Shown here piece by piece: positions 7,001 through 7,323 of a DNA stretch of 7,323 bases (position 1 is the first letter of the stretch; each line of letters starts with the position of its first letter). The notes under the pieces were generated by a model. That model saw only the letters and a list, made by a program, of their open reading frames with translations. It was not told where the DNA came from and did not search any database. Where the stretch lies: the NCBI GenBank assembly GCA_947468255.1, contig CANIMM010000150.1, positions 1-7,323 of the forward strand. Direction: 5' to 3'. A program made the translations under genes and the position numbers. Source of the stretch: Chitinophagaceae bacterium. GTDB lineage: Bacteria; Bacteroidota; Bacteroidia; Chitinophagales; Chitinophagaceae.

Positions 7001-7323
7001 CATCATCTGGAATCGAAAGGACGAAATAGGAGACTTGGTGGCTGAATACAACAAGATGGTTGCCAAGTTGGATAATAGTGCAGTGGAGCTAGCTAAAAAT
7101 GAAAGAGAAACCGCCTGGAGGGAAATGGCAAGACAGGTGGCCCATGAAATTAAAAATCCATTGACCCCCATGAAGCTGAGTTTGCAATATCTTCAAAGGG
7201 CAATTGAAATGGGGAAAGGCGATATTCAAGAGCTGACTAAAACGGTGAGTCGAACCTTGGTTGAACAAATTGATCACCTAAGTCAAATTGCAGCAGATTT
7301 TTCGCAGTTTGCCAATATTGGTA
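4026..7323 (+). CDS. Large multi-pass membrane sensor histidine kinase (3' end cut by window edge)
   Basis: The frame is open for 1099 codons to the right edge. The C-terminus is a transmitter: a last membrane segment (944-966), HAMP (about 967-1020, with RKDEIGDLVAEYNKM), then an H-box MARQVAHEIKNPLTPMKLS with phospho-acceptor His1040. This resembles the NtrY-like class with the HEIKNPLTP signature. The ATP-binding domain lies beyond the window. Before this come TM1 (16-31), an extracytoplasmic segment (32-215), about eight membrane passes (217-481), a second extracytoplasmic segment (482-720), TMs at 722-744 and 772-792, and a third extracytoplasmic segment (793-943) of Cache/PAS-like character. 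Twelve passes give a consistent topology with the kinase core inside. TTG at 4026 is chosen as start because it directly precedes a basic stretch and TM1. No in-frame ATG exists between the upstream TAG (3978) and residue 80, which would lose TM1. Ligand and partner regulator are unknown; no response regulator is visible. Confidence 0.9.
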   Translation, partial: MKKYSSFKQFFIRNSYLLVIAAWLITISFIIDNYLTGNASPKTVAKNISSFIAEQQNDFVSIASDTAVLNQLVSQRYDESMLQQLTSKKYYLFVYQTKNFGNHSNLLFWSTQVVDPSLALASMNQQTGFIQLSNGYYVWQKSSFKDITLLGLIPIMWNYAITNDYLTNSFTTGKDIEKAYSISDKKLIHTVYSVDGHFLFSLVPKALSSVVHNNLLAFILRMIAVVFILFFIQLTAVYLIQKNFYKGGLFLTLLIIGLRVASYYLPIPVNFRQFELFDPAIYGSNSISRSLGDLLINSILFLWVILFIRFYIQDKKVTLLIKSAFIKWWVILFGAAILLLCTILVGHIFRSMVADSNISFDVVNFYTLSVYSVIGFIVFGCLAIGYFLATQIVIYLLQPLLPKNVLLLLLIITVIGLLVLTFRVSNPNVLFELYLLIWLLIYLLLLNNQYLFLLTSAIISSRFIFWLFFFSISISSVILIENGNKEMGQRKHYAEILAIKADPSSERLMNTVLTDFSSDALAPVFDAFKMAESNKSLKGSLLNDNFTGYLNKYDTKIFTFDANEKSLFNEDSATFNVLNTILYTQAKPTAIPGLYYYDVSYDRFNYISKKEIIDTASKLLGYVFILASPKKYKTDALYPELFLKGYENSIENSPVYFYAVYNQLRLVSSHNEYAFPLQLASNNSRPATFRSVKHSGYDELWYKSGAGKAVVIVKKDNFFIETITLFSYLFCTFLFITAISWILTALIQSRLHLRELGRYWQMSIRNQIHSTVIFISLSAFIIVGVATIIFFIDQYNNNNREQLGTTIHIMQNEVRNGLSDMIILNDMPKVYDDQYLNRLKKLISKISEAHAVDINFYDLAGVLRASSLPLPYSKGIVSSKMDPVAYYHLHQLKEIQFFKEETIGRLQFLSNYVPILDETGRVYAYLNTPYFTSQSKLRQEISNFLVAIINLNAFIFLIAGVIAFFITNRITRSFSFISNKMKAISLGQMNETIIWNRKDEIGDLVAEYNKMVAKLDNSAVELAKNERETAWREMARQVAHEIKNPLTPMKLSLQYLQRAIEMGKGDIQELTKTVSRTLVEQIDHLSQIAADFSQFANIG

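Noticed and set aside
6824..7171. Minus-strand open frame of 115 codons with hydrophobic stretches
   Set aside because: It is the antisense shadow of the kinase's last membrane segment, HAMP and H-box, which are clearly coding on the plus strand.

Overview
The window looks like chromosomal DNA of a Bacteroidota bacterium, most plausibly a Chitinophagaceae-like lineage. The reasons are the AT-rich sequence, starts without a convincing Shine-Dalgarno sequence, a secreted peptidase-like protein with a TolB-type propeller, a secreted YD-repeat protein, and a very large multi-membrane-pass sensor histidine kinase of a kind I associate with that phylum. The taxonomic placement is inference; there is no rRNA or other marker in the window.

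Layout. The left part (1-2908) is transcribed leftward. It holds a secreted HExxH peptidase-like/beta-propeller protein that runs off the left edge (1-1899), preceded upstream by a secreted YD-repeat protein (2069-2908). A hairpin with a T-rich tail lies between them (1941-1967) and probably separates their transcripts. A divergent intergenic region (2909-3124) follows, with only weak promoter candidates. The right part (3125-7323) is transcribed rightward. It holds mazG, an intact housekeeping NTP pyrophosphohydrolase (3125-3892), and then a sensor histidine kinase open to the right edge (4026-7323; 1099 codons visible). The kinase is cut just after the phospho-accepting histidine region, so its ATPase domain is missing from the window.

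The most unusual parts are (a) the start of the histidine kinase, which has no in-frame ATG near the obvious N-terminus, apparently uses TTG, and overlaps the stop of a 10-codon ATG-initiated frame that a single extra T would fuse to the kinase; (b) the 133-bp mazG-kinase gap, which carries two perfect 12-bp palindromes and two further inverted repeats; (c) the composite kinase, with about 12 membrane segments and three apparent extracytoplasmic segments; and (d) a serine tract in the YD-repeat protein that comes from a 15-nt tandem duplication.

I see no functional system joining all four genes. The two leftward products are envelope or secreted proteins, MazG is cytosolic, and the kinase is an inner-membrane sensor whose partner response regulator is not visible. 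I found no tRNA, rRNA, CRISPR array or insertion sequence. No gene-free stretch exceeds 300 bases.
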